Source: Asterias amurensis | Lineage: Eukaryota; Echinodermata; Asteroidea; Forcipulatida; Asteriidae | Reading direction: 5' to 3' | Assembly (NCBI RefSeq): GCF_032118995.1 | Contig: NC_092660.1 | Coordinates: forward strand, 6,587,501 to 6,651,500 | DNA: 64,000 nt | Part shown: positions 1 to 10,720 of the stretch, one piece after another | Position numbering within the stretch: the stretch's first letter is position 1 | Layout: every line of letters begins with the position of its first letter | Program-made: the position numbers and the translations under genes | Notes under the pieces: generated by a model | The model's database searches: none | Told to the model about the DNA's origin: nothing | What the model saw: the letters and a program-made list of their open reading frames with translations, nothing else

Positions 1-479
1 ATAAATTCTTTTGGAATCTGAAAAGAACTAGTGATGTAGCAACTCAATAATTTATTAGATTGTTTGAAATTGTTTAGAGATCTCGCTTAGAGATCTTGTT
101 TAAAAAAAGAGCGCGGATTTTTTTCAGGGAGTGCTTTGGTTTGGGGAAACATTTTATGATTTTTATTTTGTGATTATCTGGCAAATACAAAATCTAAACC
201 ATGTTTTTGTTCTTTTTTGAGACTTTCTGGATTTTATTCCCCATGGCAATAAATTGGAACCTGCTGTCTGCTAGGCAAGAGGAATAAGAATGAGGAAAAA
301 TGACTTCTTCATGATTTTATTGTTGAATACCGATAAATGTGACTACATTTGTTTGTATCAGGCTTAACACACGTATGCAAACGTGTTGCAGTCATTGTGT
401 GGACATTCCTTTGTTCTGTACACTTAATGGAAATCCTTTTCTTCAACATTGTAAACAGCACTGTGTGGACGTGTGTAAG

Positions 480-980
480 CCTGCCCCACCAGTTATTGGG
501 CAATTATTTCCCAACAGCCATTGGGTAAACCACTTACTAAATTATTGGGCAAACCCAACTACAAATAACTCTAATTACACATCTGTTAGATATCCTCTTA
601 ATACCATTTATTGGTTAAAAGTATTTGTTCATAAACTGGGCACTTTTCAACTAACTGTTAGTGAATTTTTTATTAGACTATTGGGCTTATTTAAAGTAAA
701 TATCCATCAATTGGTAACTTTTTTCACCAATTGTTGGTTAATGCTGTATCCAATTATTGGGAATTGTTTAAATTTCTGTCCACATATTGGTCATTTGTCC
801 CACCATGTATTGGTAAATGCTGTATCCAATTGTTGGGTTCGTTTAAATTTCTGTACATATACATGGGTAACTTTCCCGCCAAATGTTGGTCAATATTTTA
901 ACCATTGTTGTTGGAATATTTTAAATGAATTACACACATGTTGGGAAAAAAGAGAAACAGTTAATGCAGTTCATTTTTTT
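480..980. repeat. Degenerate array of ATTGGG motifs (copy 1)
   Basis: ATTGGGCA, ATTGGGTA and ATTGGTAA motifs recur every 30-40 bp or so. The 240-codon open frame across it is rich in Cys, His, Asn and Trp and drifts with the repeat, so I read it as non-coding. The counterparts are about 11250-11730 and 22110-22590. Reverse-complement versions (TGCCCAA, TACCCAA) lie at 2495-2610 and 3290-3510 in the same unit, the latter ending at a TTTTTTACAGTG that resembles a transposon terminus. Confidence 0.6.
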
Positions 981-2349
981 ATATTTTATTTATTGAACTT
1001 CACTGTACTGAAAGTACGCTTTAAAAATTTAAGCAACCTCAAAGATAGGAACTTCTTTTGAGAATCAGACTTGGTAGTCAGTAAAACATATGTGAGACTT
1101 CGCAAGGATCAAACATAATTTGTGAGAAAAAAATGCTTTGTAAATAGCTCAACTTTTTTTTTAAACATTTGAACATGACATAACTCACTCTTTCAGCAAC
1201 GTCTTTCACGCACGTAATCTTATTATTACCGAAGTTTGAGCTTTTGAAACACACACTTGCTTGTTTTTACTTTCTTTATGGTTTTTTTTTCAAAAATTGC
1301 TTGAAAGCAAATATAGGGTAAGGGTGTCGACCATAAAGGTTTGAAAGATTAAGTAACCCGGCAAAGACCAACCATGTTTTCCCCCTTAGTCAATTAAATT
1401 TCTTGACGGTCATACGATTCTAAAAAAGGCAAATGTCATGAGCATTAATTTATTGTCTGCAATGGAACAAGGAATGAATGAAAAGGTAAACAACAAAATG
1501 TCAAACAGCCAATGGTCAAGCTGTGAAGCTTTCACGGAAGACTTAGGAAAGTCAAAAAGGCTCTCGTGGCTCTTAGAGTTGGACTGTCTTTGTTTGTTGG
1601 AAGTCCAGGCTGGCTGAAAATATATACCTCTCAAAGAATTTCCACACACTTGTGCAAAGGTGCTGGTATTTACAGTCGAGGATGAAGTTACCTTATGGCA
1701 GACATCTACGGCCTTCGGTAGGGATGGTTGCGGAATGCCTTCTTCTCAATAATCACACTGGGAGGTTATAGCACTGATTCACTGTACAGGACAGGCAGGA
1801 ATGGAAGAGGATGTTTTGTCGTATCAATGTTTTCTTATGTTGGCATGTGCACAATATTCTACGAAAAGTCAAGGTAACAAGAAAATGTACATTGTTAACA
1901 AATATAAACAATTTACTGGAGCAGGACCAATCGGTTGATATGCTGGTGCGGACGGCTAAATTGAACCCTCGCATAAACTGTTCCCCCAAACAAAGAATTG
2001 TGGAAGGGGTCAAACTACAGTAGGACAGATTTCCCTAAGACAATGGCACTCTAGAAACTGACCTATGCTGGTGGTCTCCCTATTTATTGTCAACAACCTT
2101 CCTGTTGGGATGGCAGTAATAATTCATAAAACCAAACACTGCCCTATGGCCGGGGATCACATCCAAGTTATGGTAAACCAGGAAAGAGGCAGTGCCTGGA
2201 TACACATGCCTCTTCACTTACTCTCCCTAGGTGCAACGTTAACTTAGGTGTGATCCCTGGCTAAAGACAGCCACATAGTCCCTCCCCCTAGATCCGCCAA
2301 AAGAATGCGAGATACTAGCTTTCATATAATTTTGCAAGACACCACTCAC
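981..2349. other. Non-coding part of the segment (copy 1)
   Basis: AT-rich DNA with short open frames only. None has convincing splice sites or codon bias, and I see no tRNA or element ends. The same stretch is carried in copies 2 and 3. Confidence 0.5.
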
Positions 2350-3180
2350 CAGTTGTACACCAGGCTGTCATTGTTTCCTTTGGCCCAAATCTGACACCAG
2401 TCTTCTTCTTGTCGCAGCCACCAAATATCACTGGAATGCAAACAAATTTGCATAAATGACATGTCATGCAATGTTTTTTGCCCAACTAGTATTACTATTG
2501 CAGGAACCATACTCGAAAATTGGGCATGATGGGTATTGACATTGCCCAATTTTTATTGAAAGAAATATCCCACTCAAACACTGGGCATACGCATATTACA
2601 ATAGCCCAACTAATGAAAGAAACTAGGCCTTTTGCTTAAAAGTTGAACGTTAGTAGATGTGACGTTGCTCAAAGGTTGGATAGCCAGGCTTAACTTATGG
2701 CAAGTTGTCTGCTGGAAATTGTAACAAATTTTTAAAAAGCAAACAACCAAAAGCAAAAGGAAGACAGTTGAAAAAAACAACCCACACATACACATACAAA
2801 CGAACCAAAAATCCAACAAACAAACAAACAAGCATAAAACGACACACCATATTTTTAACAACCAATTTGCAAAAAAAGGTTTTTGTTTTGACTTTTATCT
2901 TTAACGTTATCCCTATAGGCTAGGCCTACTCGACTCTCGAGTTAATGTCAGTGTTACACACGCTATGTATGGTTGTGCGCACCAAGTTTAACGTTTTTAT
3001 TTCTAAATAAAAGCGTATGTGAGCTATGGTTTTATCTCCATTGTATTCATTGTAAGAATTACCGTAGAATCGTTTGTGCAGCTCGTCGAGCCCCCATTCA
3101 TGAAGAATCTCTTCAAGCGTGTTACCACTCCGCCATGATTGCTCACAAGTTCTCCACGACATTCTCGATGTATTTTGTGT
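2350..3180 (-). CDS. Possible two exons of a second minus-strand gene (copy 1)
   Basis: Candidate exon A (3180-3063, 118 nt) runs from a TACAATTCAG acceptor to a GTAATT donor and encodes a stretch ending LEEILHEWGLDELHKRF. This faintly recalls the first helices of a SAM domain (hydrophobic heptads, GL..L...F). Candidate exon B (2430-2350, 81 nt) has a CATTCCAG acceptor and a GTGAGT donor; in the matching phase 1 it reads VIFGGCDKKKTGVRFGP. The same sites recur in copy 2 (13944-13827 for A) and copy 3 (24809-24692 for A). No start, stop or third exon could be placed with confidence. Splice sites of this strength also occur by chance. Confidence 0.28.
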
Positions 3181-4533
3181 CTGAATTGTAGCCCGAACAT
3201 CTGACGTCACACTTCGAGGCCAATCTAGTCTGATTGTTAGTTTTTAAGTGCCCTCAATCATGTCAAAGTAACCAACTAGTGGGCTTATTGCTGATTTTAT
3301 ACCCAACATCTAGTATGGCGACTGAAGCAAGCACCATGTACCCTTTTATTGGGTAAAGATTACCAAACTTTAATGACTCAATTTCGTACGAACATTGGCA
3401 AAGCCTAACATTTACCCAACAGCAAATTTTACCTATAAATGTGTTAAAAAAATGACCAAAATATGTGTGAATATAGTTTTACCCAACACCCGATTACCCA
3501 TTTTTTTACAGTGATAGTTTCTACATAGTCTCTATCTTTATATTTTTGAATAAGTGTTTTTTTCTTTTCTTTTCTGCAGTGGTAGAAGTTTATCCTTGTA
3601 GTCGATGCTCTTAGAACTTTCCCTCCTAAATTTGTTTCTGAACTTCCTATTTTGTTTTAAACATGTGTCTTTCACTGTTCAACTCCCCAGTTCTTCTTTT
3701 TTTCTCTTTTCAAAGTTTATGTAATCATAGTCCTTTTTAGAAGTAAAAAAAATGCAAAAAATACAAAAAAATGTAGTGCTCCTTCGTAGTGCACCTTTTC
3801 TGGTACAACGTCCCTACCTATTAGATCTTTATTAGTGTGATTTCGACTAGACACATTACTGTTTGTTTTGTTTTACAGCTTAGATCACTGTAAAAATGAA
3901 TGCACTGTTTTTATATTGGCCGTTTGTATGTTTTATTGTGTTTGAGTGGTTGAGGTTTGAGAGAAGGAATGTAATATTTAATTAATAGAAAAAAAATAAA
4001 ATAAGGCAGGAAAAAGTAAATTCGTTTTCGTTTCATTCTATGATTTTTGGGAACTTTTTCATCCAAACAATTTTAGATGCTTTGTCCTGTGTCAACAAAC
4101 TAAATCTTGAATTTGTGTGTTTGGAGTCGGAGGTTGGGGTGAGGGTTTGTCAGGTTTCGGTTATTCTCCATTTTAACTTGACCAGACCTATATAGTGTTT
4201 ATACACCGTAGTGTGTTCATCGTTGGCCATAAATAATTGACAAACAGAACATTTGAGCTTTTCAGAATGTTTTTCTTTATTTCATCTTTGTTTATTATAT
4301 TTTCATGATAATTTTGTTTTTTACAATTCTTATATGATCTGGACTTCACTTGATTATACAATAGGATATAAAAAGGCAAAACGGAACGTATATTGAGCAG
4401 AGTGGTTTAAGTTCTAACTTACAAACAATACAATAAGTTTTATTATTTGTCAAAATGAAAATGAAAACTATTCCGGAAATTTTAATGAAAAATATTGGTA
4501 TACTAGTGACTCAACCCTGATTTACAAAAACTT
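3181..4533. other. Spacer downstream of the kinase gene (copy 1)
   Basis: Contains the reverse-complement ATTGGG-type array (3290-3510), T-rich and A-rich tracts, and the likely 3' untranslated region of the kinase gene next to its stop codon. Minus-strand AATAAA hexamers at 4444-4439 and 4282-4277 are candidate polyadenylation signals. No gene is seen. Confidence 0.55.
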
Positions 4534-7500
4534 TTAAGTGAATCTGGTCACGCGCCCTCTTCTTAGGCCCATTTTCTTATTCATTATCCGACACTTGAAT
4601 TCCTCAATCTCCTTAACCACTACGGCCACTGTTGGTCGATCATGAGGCATCCTTCTCTGACACTTCTCACACAAGTCACGAAAGAAAGACAACTTCTCAA
4701 TGTTTTTGTAGGAGACAAGAAGAAACAAGTGTCCCAAACTAAAGACGTCGCTTTTGATACCTCGTTTGCAGACGCCCTCTATCACCTCCGGTGGTATATG
4801 TGGGCAGTTTTTGTAGCACCACGCTTTTCTTGCAGAGGTCCACATGAATTCAGGAGATGGACTGTCAATCCGATCGGCAATTCCTAGGTCGACTACTTTC
4901 GCTGTACACTTATTGGAGTTATTGCTATCATACCATACCACAATGTTCCCAACGTGGAGGTCATTGTGAGACCATCCAGCCTCATGTAAGGCAAGAACTC
5001 CTCTTGAAATATCAAGACATATCTGGATCCAATCCAAGGTCTCCAAGTTGGCAGGAGTCTCGGACAGAAAAGAGTGTAGGTTACTTGATTTCTTAGTGAC
5101 TGGATCTCCCACAAACTCAAGGGCGAACGATTCATGATCAATGATGCCCCACACCTTGGGGATTTCCTTGCAATGTTGGACTGCCAGCATGACTCTGATT
5201 TCGTTTACCATATCATTGTATTTCACAGTGCCTGTGGCTAGAATTTTTTTGACAGCAACTAGAGTACCGTCTGATATCTTCTTCTTCAAGAATACTTCTC
5301 CATTAACCCCCTTCCCAAGACAGGTTGGTTTACCTTGTGTCATCACGTCCTCTAACTCGATTTCATGAAGAACTGGGATAAACGAACATACAGCAGGTAG
5401 AGGGACAGCTGTGAAGAAAAATTGGTCTATTTCTTGGGCAAGAAATGGGTCTATTTCTTCAGCAAGAGTTACTTGGGGATGAGTTTCTACAGGATGTGAA
5501 GGTCCCTTCCTCTGAGCTTTGAAATCAATCTCTGGAAGAGTTTGGGTTTCATGCACAAGCCTCCTAAAGAAAAAGAAAAATAATGGAATGTTTTTGTTGG
5601 GGTTTTGGTTTGAGCGTCTTTTAGCAACAAAACTCCATTGTATTAAACAGTTAAGTTACTTCCTACCCCCCCCCCCCCCTTCTAAAAATAAGGGTTGTAG
5701 CTGTTTCTGATCGTGTGTTCTTTTGAAAGAAAAACTGTTTCTTTGGAAGGTGATTCAATCTTGGCCGCACAGCAATCGATTTGCCATTCCACAAAGTGGG
5801 AAAAAACTTACCTTTTATTAATAACTTTCGGTGAAATGTTTGCGGCAGGCTTGGGTGGGCGTTTACGGATTCTTGCCCGGAGGGGCGCAGGCCGGAGGGG
5901 TGCAGCCGGGTGTGTTGGTAACTGTAGTTGGCACTCGGGATTTGAAGCCCGGTGACCTGTCGGTGTTTGGCATGCGGCGGGGATTGAAGTCTCACCAGCC
6001 ATTGCTGGCACCATCAGAGGAGGGGCAGCCGATGTGGCCGCAGTCGGTGGAAGGATAGGGGGCATGTTTGGTTGTTCCATTGATTGTCTAGGGGAAGGCT
6101 GTCTTGGACGAGTTGAATTGTCCTCTTCATATCCCATAGCTTGCAACCAAGGTAACATAGAGCCAGTTTCGCCACTATAAAGAAAGTTGGTGGCAATCTT
6201 AGTAAGAACTTTTCATACAGAAACATACTCTGCGACTGAAACTTCAAAATAATTAATTTATTGAATGGAAACTTCAATGTATTCACATTTGTCATTTTAA
6301 GAAAACAGATGTTTTGAATTATTTTTTGACCTATGTGTTCGAAATTACAATATTATTCGATGAAGTTGTTGTGGTATTTACCCGATATCTAGCGGTTGTG
6401 CCATCATGGCGTCTACCCTTTCCATTACTCCCTCAAATGTTCGTCCTTTTTGCACACTTTGCTGAAACCAAATAAAGAGGAGAGATTTCATTGAAAAGGA
6501 GATGAACGCAAAATATGAAGAATTTGTCTTAGTTAAAGAAAATGGATTATTAATTTGATTACTTTGTTGTCGAGGCTTACCTGTGCGTGCGTTGAACCAT
6601 CGCCTTCACTCTGAGGTTTGGATTGGTTGACTTCATCCCCAGGCGATAGGGAGCCACTTGGATCCGCGAGTGTAGTTGCAGAGGCAGCATTTTCATCTCT
6701 ATTGGAGGCTGGAGATGTTCTTTTAGTCTCACTTGTCGAAGGGACGTTGACACTGTTTTTCTCTGCATTTGTTGAAGGGACGTTGACACGTTTATTCTCT
6801 GCACTTGTCGAAATGACTTTGACACTTTTATTCTCTGCACTTGGCGAAATGACTTTGACACTTTTATTCTCTGCACTTGTCGAAATGACTTTGACACTTT
6901 TATTCTCTGCACTTGTCGAAGGGACGTTGACACTCCCCTCAAGAAATACTAGCCCAGAGCATTCTTGTTGGGCACCGTTCCTTGATGATGAGGGAGCATT
7001 ACAGCTACCACTCGGTGGGGTTTTAGGGCGCTTTGGTGCCTCACTGGTTGTTTTCTGCTCGGCATCTTTCAGAGCTTGCAGTATCTCACTTTCACTGTGA
7101 AAACAATACTCGTTTTTTAAACAACATGACACTGTCGGTATTGAACTTTTAGCCACTACCAATATCAAACAATACTCATCAAATTGTACGAAGCCATCTG
7201 GCTATTTCAACGATCAATGAATCTTCATTTTAGTGCTGTTTATCCTGTTTTGTTTTGTGATGTTGTATAAACGGTCACATCAATCACAAGCATCGGCTTT
7301 TAGGATGGCCTCCATGTGCAAATCATTAGACAATAAATGTTCCATTGAATTGAGTTGAATTTCTTACCTGATTTGTTGGTCATTTATCATTTGAACCAAC
7401 TCTGAGACATCGTTGACTGTCTCGTCATCTCTTCGTTCGTCAGACTGAATGGCGTTAGCATCTTGCGATGATGGCGGACGTGCCACGTCTTCGTCTTCCC

Positions 7501-9270
7501 CTGTGATGTCAAGTCCTCCCTGGGAAGATGATGTTGAACTCACACCGGAGGAGGATTGCTCATCCTCATCCTTTGTAGATGATGTGGCAATTTCAATATC
7601 AGGATTGATATCAATTTCAAGATCAAGATTTATATTTTCAAGATGCACTTGAGAGCAGTAAGCATCTTGGTAGATCTGCTGCCTCATTTTCTCCATTCTC
7701 AAAACCCGATCTTCATGCACTGCCGATCTTCTCAGCCTTCGAGAAATGACACAACTGAGTATTACAACTTTATGTTGAGGTCATAAAATGAATATCCACC
7801 TGTCAATCATGTCAATAAGTGGAAGTGCGGTTTAAAAGTGTTTAGTCAACCATTGATGTATGCAGGCAATATAGTCACACTCTTCAATTTAGTGCTGTTT
7901 ATTTAGTTAGTGCTGTTTAGTTTTTGTTTGTTTTGTATTGTTTTGTAATGGGCACATCCATCGCAAGCCTTGGCTTTTAGAATGATGCCTCCATGTAGAA
8001 TTGAAGTTAATTTAATTCTCACCAGAGTGTTTGGTCATCTATCTCTTGAACCAACTCCGAGACATCGTTGACTGTCTCATCATCTCTTCCTTCGTCAGAC
8101 GGAATAGCGTAAGCATCTTGCGATGATGGCGGACGGGCCACGTCTTCGTCTTCCCCTGTGATGCCAAGTCCTCCCTGGAAAGATGATGTTGAACTCACAC
8201 CGGATGAGAATTGCTCATCCTCATCCTTTGTAGATGATATGGCAATTTCAATATCAGGATTGATATCAATTTCAAGATCAAGATTGGTATGATCAAGATG
8301 CACTTGAGAGCAGTAAGCATCTTGGTAGATCTGCTGCCTCATTTTCTTCATTCTCAAAACCCGATCTTCTTGCTCAGCTGATCTTCTCAGCCTTCGAGAA
8401 AGGACACAAATGAGTATTACAACTTTATGTTGAGGTCATAAAATGAATATCCACCTGTCAATTATGTCAATAAGTACAAGTGCGGTTTAAAAGTGTTTAG
8501 TCAACCGTTGATGATACAAGTATTTTGCTTTGTTAACTTTCCATTCTATTAAAATAAGAAGTTGTCTAAATATTTATTTTGAAAGAATTTTCGAACAAAA
8601 TCATCAAGTGATATAATTGTCAAATAAGATATTCTGAGAGTGTGAGCATTTACCTGTAAAGAATCCTGGTTGTTGGAAATCTTCCGGGTGCATCTGGGAT
8701 GTGCCATTTTGGCAGAAGGGGTGGGGGATCGTTGTTGGTATCTTCCACCAACCGACCGGGCGGGTATACCTCCCATGCCCGGTATAACTCTCTGTTGGTT
8801 ATAATAAACTTTGTTAGTATCACATCTCTCTGGGGACGGTGCCTTTTTATGAAATAATGAGCATTATAAAAACATCGGCGACGTTTGTTTACTGTAGTCA
8901 TGCAGTGGAACGACTCTTTATTAAAAAAAAAAACCAAGATAACAACAAAACACATTATGATTAGGAGAGCCTACTTTTTATTCGGGCAAAACATTCACAA
9001 GATATACCTGATACACGTGTATGTATACAAAAAATACTTACAAACTTAAGTTAACAGTGGAATGCCCAGCAGAGTTGGCCTAAAAACTGTTAAAAATACA
9101 ACTGTCGCGAAAAGGCATATGCGATATTAAACGTATTGTGTATTGGTTTCATCAGGAACAAGTGAACAAAATTGAAGAAAAGTTTATAAACTACGGTACA
9201 ATAATTTGTTTTAGACTTACCGGTAATTCACCGAGGTCAACGTCTCAATCGCTTTAAGCACTGTAATCAT
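4534..9270 (-). CDS. Protein kinase-like protein, 8 exons, 970 aa (copy 1)
   Basis: Coding exons, 5' to 3': 9270-9221, 8791-8654, 8391-8023, 7736-7368, 7094-6581, 6461-6382, 6174-5812, 5563-4534. All introns are GT...AG, all phases agree, and the sum is 971 codons with stop. The start is ATG at 9270 (AAAATGA context), reading MITVLKAIE. Residues 1-627 are mostly low-complexity and acidic or Ser/Pro-rich, with two duplicated 123-codon exons and a 12-residue repeat. The kinase domain is at about 705-955: Gly loop GKGVNGEV near 711, VAVK lysine 733, catalytic loop HNDLHVGN with Asp829 and Asn834, DLG at 853-855, PPEV at the APE position, and DRPT near the end. HRD is HND and DFG is DLG, so the usual HRD arginine is absent but the catalytic residues are kept. 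Substrate and pathway are unknown; the look is TKL-like. Candidate AATAAA signals (minus) lie at 4444-4439 and 4282-4277. Confidence 0.87.
6719..6934 (-). repeat. 36-bp coding VNTR, 6 units (exon 5, copy 1)
   Basis: Six in-frame repeats of 36 bp encode variants of SVKVISTSAENK. The outer units read VNVPST rather than VKVIST, so the array appears to expand from its middle. Copies 2 and 3 have eight units. Confidence 0.95.
7205..8510 (-). repeat. Tandem exon duplication (exons 3 and 4, copy 1)
   Basis: Two blocks of about 650 bp, offset 655 bp, each hold a 369-nt exon plus flanking intron. Both exons enter and leave in phase 2, so the duplication keeps the frame. The proteins share most residues, including the runs MRQQIYQDAYCSQVHL and DLEIDINPDIEIA and the acidic/Ser stretch. 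The same pair is present in copies 2 (18196-19219) and 3 (29072-30095), so the exon duplication is older than the segment triplication. Confidence 0.92.
9042..9079 (-). other. Candidate cryptic 38-nt exon in intron 1 (copy 1)
   Basis: On the minus strand a TTTTTAG acceptor and a strong GTAAGT donor bracket 38 nt between exons 1 and 2. Included, it would shift the frame and give an in-frame TAA within the insert. The same sites are present in copies 2 and 3. It may be unused, or it may be a frame-breaking (poison) exon. Confidence 0.3.
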
Positions 9271-9840
9271 TTTGGTCGAAATTTCTCGTATTGAGGCAAA
9301 ACTCAGCTGAAAAACTTGTTGATAACATTCGGGAAATGTATATCGCCAATAAAATCCCTGTCTATCGTACAAACGCTAAACAAGAACAGAGTAAATTTCC
9401 TGTATGTGTGTGTTTATGTATCCAGGGAGGTGCGCACGTGGGAACGGTTCGTTTCGAACGGGCGCGCTAAACGCAGCTTGTGTCGTCACAGTAGCTTCCA
9501 TTGATTACGTCATTTAATATTCCACACGTGATTCACCACGCAAAGACCTTTATGCAAACATATTTTATTCGATATCCATGGTTTCATTGTTGACTATAAA
9601 CATTGGGTCAATACGTCACATGTCGATGTCCTGGCCGCGTTTTAGTATTGAAACATGGGCGCGCCCATATTATAGAATATAATACCACTCTATATCTATG
9701 GGGCGCGCCGCCTATACGCCTCTCTTAATATTTATGCATGACGTCATAATTCAGTGGCTGCGCCCATCGCCTCGTTTTGGATTAGCATTGTGACGTACCT
9801 CGTGCATAAATATTAAGAAAGGCGTGCCACCACACATTTA
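9271..9840 (-). promoter_or_regulatory. Putative kinase-gene upstream region with a CRE-bearing palindrome (copy 1)
   Basis: This is the only CpG-rich stretch of the unit and lies just upstream of the start codon. It contains a near-palindrome of two arms of about 33 bp (9716-9750 and 9789-9828) with TCTTAATATTTATGCA in both and TGACGTCA or GTGACGTA next to them. Further ACGTCA-type sites lie at about 9506 and 9614, and GGGCGCGCC blocks at about 9658 and 9700. CRE-like sites in the first kb suggest promoter function, but a decayed foldback element is an equal possibility. It recurs at about 20100-20670 and, more diverged, 30977-31550. Confidence 0.35.
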
Positions 9841-10424
9841 GCGCTTACATGCCATTTTTTAAGCAGGAAAGAATACGTTTATTTTTTGAAAGTTTACTTT
9901 TTTTTTTAAGGAAAGACAATCAGGCAGAGGAACGATCAATCTGGTTTAACAACATATATTAATTTTAGTAGGGCTTGACAATAGACTTCAAAATGGTTGT
10001 TTGTTGTTATTGTTGTTGTTGTTTGGGTTCTTTTGTGTGTGTGTGTGTGGGGGGGGGGGGTTGACACCTTATAGCCCCGGGATGGTAAAAACAGTGTAAC
10101 AATAACATACACATAGGTAAGCCCAACAATTGTTAGTTTGATTATTTATTAAATGGCCAGTCACTGTCTAGGATTTTATTTGTAGCCCCTTATTATTTGT
10201 TTGTATTTGTTTTTAATTAATGATGTTTTAATTAGTAACATTTTAAGGACCAAACAAGAACATCTATAAAGCTTATCAGTCTCGTCTTAATTTAGGACTA
10301 GCCTTAAGTTTTTAATATCTCCAGACCATATAAGACTAGTCCTAACTCTTTGCGAAATCGACCCCTGGTCTCTAATGATTGTTTTTTTCTTCCGATGAAT
10401 GGTGTATGCTGTTTATCCTCACAG
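9841..10424. other. Spacer between the kinase promoter side and the orphan exon (copy 1)
   Basis: AT-rich. Apart from the simple repeat there is only a degenerate inverted pair of TTAGGACTAG / ACTAGTCCTAA around 10294-10350. No gene is seen. Confidence 0.5.
9990..10062. repeat. Simple repeat: GTT / GT / G run (copy 1)
   Basis: (GTT)n, then (TG)n, then a G run. Length differs in each copy (20822-20885; about 31707-31765, where the G run is expanded). Confidence 0.9.
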
Positions 10425-10593
10425 CATGATAGCTGACCAAGGAGCAATTGCACCACTTCCTGAGGTTGTCTATTACAAGCCCGCTGCTTGCTTCAGCAAA
10501 GAGCCCATCATGATGTACCCAATGGGATGCAATGTTGAGAGACCAGGGAACATCTTCACTGGAACCGTCATCCCAACCAAGCAGTTCATCAAG
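10425..10593 (+). CDS. Orphan internal exon of an unrecognised gene (copy 1)
   Basis: A 169-nt open exon follows a pyrimidine-rich acceptor (TCCTCACAG) and ends at a GTCAGT donor after an AAG codon. It enters with one base completing a codon and leaves in phase 0, encoding 56 residues beginning MIADQGAIAPLPEVVYYKP and ending IPTKQFIK. Codon use and composition look like real coding sequence. No partner exon is visible on the plus strand nearby, so it is probably a stranded fragment caught in the duplicated segment. I do not recognise the family. Confidence 0.6.
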
Positions 10594-10639
10594 GTCAGTT
10601 TAATACTAGGATAATACTAGGATAAGTTCCTGTATTCCA

Positions 10640-10720
10640 ATCAATGGAACAACCAAATATGCCCCTATCCTTCCATCCCACCGACTGCGGCCACATCGGC
10701 TGCCCCATCTCCTCTTTCGG
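10640..10720 (+). pseudogene. Inverted fragment of kinase-gene exon 7 at the segment junction
   Basis: About 80 bp match the coding strand of exon 7 (minus-strand bases about 6095-6015), but here in plus orientation. Both contain CAATGGAACAACCAAA, TATCCTTCCA and CCGACTGCGGCCACATCGGC. Small insertions break the frame. It lies between the orphan exon and the segment junction. It is repeated in copy 2 at about 21469-21548 and absent from copy 3, which is truncated before it. Confidence 0.85.

Noticed and set aside
339-1061. 240-codon plus-strand open frame, repeated in copies 2 and 3
   Set aside because: It runs through a degenerate ATTGGG array, has repeat-driven composition and no domain, and is interrupted or re-framed by copy-specific indels.
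6618-7100. Plus-strand open frame opposite kinase exon 5
   Set aside because: Shadow of the minus-strand 36-bp VNTR, whose length keeps several frames open; the minus frame has matching splice sites and phases.
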